From assembly GCF_003001815.1 (NCBI RefSeq), contig NZ_PVMZ01000002.1:682001-746000 (forward strand): a stretch of 64,000 nucleotides of DNA, read 5' to 3'. The stretch's first letter is position 1. Every line of letters starts with the position of its first letter. The notes beneath the pieces were generated by a model. It saw only the letters and a list, made by a program, of their open reading frames with translations, was not told where the DNA came from and did no database searches. Shown here in pieces: positions 61,653-64,000 of the stretch. A program made the position numbers and the translations under genes. This DNA is from Actinoplanes italicus. GTDB taxonomy: Bacteria > Actinomycetota > Actinomycetes > Mycobacteriales > Micromonosporaceae.

Positions 61653-63332
61653 TCAGGGGTGGTAGTCCACCCCGGCGACGTTGTGGAGCGTGCCGTCCTT
61701 GGTGGTCCCCTCGATCCGGGCGGTGGCGACCTGGCCGTCCAGGCGCAGGGTGCCGACCGCGTTGCCGAAGTACGGCCCGGCCAGCTTCTTCCAGCGCAGT
61801 GCCGGCTTGTGCACCGACATGGTCCGGGCGAGTCCGCGCACGGCCTGCACCACGCCCGGCCACCAGGCCACCCGCATCAGCGGGCGCAGCGGCAGCGGCA
61901 CCTCGTTGTGGATCGGTGAGCAGGTCAGCTGGAAGACCGGGGTCGCCATGGCGTGGCCGAAGTCGGCGCGAGCCACGTACGAGTGATGAACGTCACCCGA
62001 GAGAACGCTGATGGAGGCGGGCGCCCGATAGGCCCCGCCCGCGCCGACCCGGTGCCCCGGAGCCTCCGGCCCGCCCTCGCCGAGCCGCCGGAACAGCTCG
62101 CCCAGCGCCGCGAACGAACGGCTGAACGCCGCCCAGTGCTCCAGGTCGAACGTCCGGCGTACCTTCTCGCCGAAGGCCGCCGCCCGCGGCCGGTGCGATT
62201 CGGACATCCGCTCGTTCCACGCCTCCAGGTAGTGGATGGCGGGCGGCATGAGCCACGGCAGTGACGAACCGACCACCAGATGGTCGTAGTCGCCGTGGGC
62301 GCGGTCCACGAACCAGTTCCACTCGGCGGCCGGCAGCATCGCCCGGGCGCCCGGGGTCAGAACCCGGTTGCACCGGTTGTCCAGCACGATGAGCCGGGTC
62401 CGGCCCACGTCCAGGGCGAAACTCCACTGGTACGGCACGTCGGTGTTCTCCGCCGACTCCGGCTCGTCGACCTGGAGCCCGAACTCGCGCAACAGGTCGG
62501 TGGCGTCCTCGGCTGCGGTCACCTTCTGGAACAGCGGATCGGCGGCCAGGTCGTCGGGGCTCAGGTTGCCCAGGTGCTGATAGATCCAGTACGACGCCAG
62601 GCCGCCGGAGATCCGCTCGCGCCACCACGACTCGCGGGCCATGTCGCTGCGCCACGACGACGAGGTGTTCCAGTCGTCGATCAGCTCGTGATCGTCGAAG
62701 ATCATCACGCTCGGCACGGTGGAGAACAGCCAGCGCACCTCGGGGTCGCGCCACGACTCCAGGTACAGCTTGGTGTACTCCTCGAAGGAGACGACCTGGT
62801 CGGTCGGGCCCTCGTGGCCGTTGCGGCGGCGGTGCTTCAAGAAGCGGCGCACCTTGGTCGAGGTCTCGTCCGCGTACACCTGGTCGCCGAGCAGGACCAG
62901 CAGGTCGGGACGGGTCTCCGGGTCGGTCATCAGGCGGCGTGAGAACGCGTCCAGCGCGTCCGGCGGCAGCCAGCGCCCGCTCACCTGCGGCGTGCCCTTC
63001 CGGCACGAGCCGAAGATCAGGTCCACCGGCTGCTCCCGGTCGTCGGCGGCCCGGGTGCGGATCACCGGCGGCGGATACTCCGAGTCCTGCTCGGGCCACG
63101 CCTGCCGGTCGTCGAGGAACAGGCGGTACGGGTTCGCGGAGCCGGGGGCGAGGTCGTCGACCGTGACGATCGCGTAGTGGTGGCCGTACGCCGAGAAGGT
63201 CCGTGTGGACCCGGCGCCCGCGCCGTCCACCTCGACCCGTACCTCTGCCGGCGAGCTGGTCTCCAGCCACAGCGTCGCGCGATCACCGACGACCCGGCGC
63301 AGCACCGGTCCGATGAGTAGTTGTGCTGTCAC
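61653..63332 (-). CDS. PhoD-like metallophosphatase
   Basis: 559 residues from GTG 63332 (VTAQLLIGPVLRRV), with a TTG at 63404 as longer option. GSCRKGTPQVSGRW, LLVLLGDQVYADETSTKVR, MIFDDHELIDDWNTSSSWR and SVLSGDVHHSYVARADF are the metal and catalytic motifs of the PhoD/alkaline phosphatase D group. It lacks the Tat signal of secreted PhoD, so it is probably cytoplasmic; substrate unknown. It converges on the lipoprotein gene (4 nt apart). Confidence 0.87.
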   Translation of the reverse strand: MTAQLLIGPVLRRVVGDRATLWLETSSPAEVRVEVDGAGAGSTRTFSAYGHHYAIVTVDDLAPGSANPYRLFLDDRQAWPEQDSEYPPPVIRTRAADDREQPVDLIFGSCRKGTPQVSGRWLPPDALDAFSRRLMTDPETRPDLLVLLGDQVYADETSTKVRRFLKHRRRNGHEGPTDQVVSFEEYTKLYLESWRDPEVRWLFSTVPSVMIFDDHELIDDWNTSSSWRSDMARESWWRERISGGLASYWIYQHLGNLSPDDLAADPLFQKVTAAEDATDLLREFGLQVDEPESAENTDVPYQWSFALDVGRTRLIVLDNRCNRVLTPGARAMLPAAEWNWFVDRAHGDYDHLVVGSSLPWLMPPAIHYLEAWNERMSESHRPRAAAFGEKVRRTFDLEHWAAFSRSFAALGELFRRLGEGGPEAPGHRVGAGGAYRAPASISVLSGDVHHSYVARADFGHAMATPVFQLTCSPIHNEVPLPLRPLMRVAWWPGVVQAVRGLARTMSVHKPALRWKKLAGPYFGNAVGTLRLDGQVATARIEGTTKDGTLHNVAGVDYHP

Positions 63333-63472
63333 CGGCGAGTACCGGGGTTGTGCTGCATGGGGGATCCTCCACGCCGTTTCAAGGGGCGTCCCATCCTCCG
63401 CCAATCCGTACCGGAACCGCCAGTCGTACGGCCTCCGCCACGGCCGGACGGCTCATCTGTCAGGATTCGGGC

Positions 63473-64000
63473 ATGGAATACGTGGTCGCCGCAGTGATCC
63501 TGCTCGTCGTCCTGATCGTGGGCGCGGTCGGGCTGGTGGTGCCGAAGATGCGCCGCCGCGATCTTCCCCCGCCGCCCACCGCGGGCTCGACCACCACCTT
63601 GGAACGGCCGCCCACCGCGCCGGAGGCGCCGGTCGAGGAGGAGCTCCCGCCGCTGATCGAGCGGCCGGAGCCGGCCGCCCCGGTCGTGGTGGAGGAGCCG
63701 CCGGCTCCCGTCGTCGAGGAGAAGCCGGCGCTGGAGAGGCCGGAGCCGTCCGCCGGCCGCCTGGTCCGGTTGCGTGCCCGTCTGGCCCGCTCGCAGAGCG
63801 CCTTCGGCCGCGGCCTGCTCAGCGTCCTGTCCCGGGACCACCTCGAGGAGGAGGACTGGGAGGAGATCGAGGAGAGCCTGATCACCGCGGACGTCGGGAT
63901 CGAGGCGACCCAGGTGATCGTTGAGCGGCTGCGTGAGCGGGTCCGCATCCTCGGTACCAAGACCGTCGCCGAGGTTCGTGCGCAGCTGGTCGAGGAACTC
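63473..64000 (+). CDS. ftsY: Signal recognition particle receptor FtsY, 3' truncated by the window
   Basis: First 176 residues. MEYVVAAVILLVVLIVGAVG is a membrane segment, then a Pro/Glu-rich acidic linker (EEELPPLIERPEPAAPVVVEE), then the start of the N domain (FGRGLLSVLSRDHLEEEDWEEIEE, EATQVIVERL). The GTPase domain lies outside. It docks ribosome-SRP complexes to the membrane. Following smc in this way is typical of actinobacteria. Confidence 0.93.
   Translation, partial: MEYVVAAVILLVVLIVGAVGLVVPKMRRRDLPPPPTAGSTTTLERPPTAPEAPVEEELPPLIERPEPAAPVVVEEPPAPVVEEKPALERPEPSAGRLVRLRARLARSQSAFGRGLLSVLSRDHLEEEDWEEIEESLITADVGIEATQVIVERLRERVRILGTKTVAEVRAQLVEEL

Overview
The window is about 64 kb of very GC-rich DNA with GTG/TTG starts, ATGA/GTGA stop-start overlaps and actinobacterial gene neighbourhoods. 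Gene content and order point to an actinomycete, most likely of the Micromonosporaceae (Actinoplanes-like); that placement is an inference. Large parts follow the order known from Mycobacterium tuberculosis: leuC-leuD-hupB-mutT1-ppk-fbiD, gpsA, ddl, thiL, DhaL-domain protein, recG, rsmD, coaD, then sepIVA-like, DUF177, rpmF, rnc, mutM, smc, ftsY. All functions were read from translated sequence; no database search was run.

Layout. 0-6 kb: end of ilvE, a frameshifted PD-(D/E)XK nuclease relic, a tyrosine phosphatase, then citramalate synthase behind an Ile/Leu/Val/Thr-coding leader with an intrinsic attenuator, and a short threonyl-tRNA synthetase paralogue behind a leader with three consecutive Thr codons and its own attenuator. 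6-16 kb: GNAT/nuclease operon, a paired M16 peptidase operon, ArfB, an ABC drug-type exporter with its regulator and operator, a fumarylacetoacetase-family enzyme, and a TetR regulator divergent from an NmrA-like reductase. 17-18.5 kb: tRNA-Gln, two identical tRNA-Glu genes and a repeat-filled spacer between them. 18.5-35 kb: lactonase-like hydrolase, IclR-leuCD, HU with a long Lys/Ala tail, MutT1, polyphosphate kinase, F420 gene fbiD, plsC-gpsA-cystathionine lyase, a pseudophosphatase, ddl, thiL. 35-45 kb: an eight-unit 61-bp tandem array, rpmB, a repeat-expanded DhaL/FakA-like protein, recG, two LPLTG surface proteins, rsmD-coaD. 44.5-49.7 kb: sepIVA-like, DUF177, rpmF, plsX, rnc, a PIG-V-like mannosyltransferase, mutM. 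50.5-54.7 kb: a compact three-gene operon that looks like a reduced Pel-type exopolysaccharide system (PelF-like glycosyltransferase, multi-pass membrane protein, spherulin-4/GH135-like hydrolase), flanked on both sides by copies of a 47-bp dyad element with constant 14-19-14 geometry. 55-64 kb: low-complexity DNA, a small coiled-coil gene, smc, a HAD hydrolase, a lipoprotein, a PhoD-like phosphatase and the start of ftsY.

The most notable items are the two translation-controlled attenuators, the reduced Pel/GH135 operon with its flanking dyad family, the eight-unit dyad array, and several proteins carrying recent repeat expansions (DhaL protein, HU, RNase III tail, PelG-like protein).
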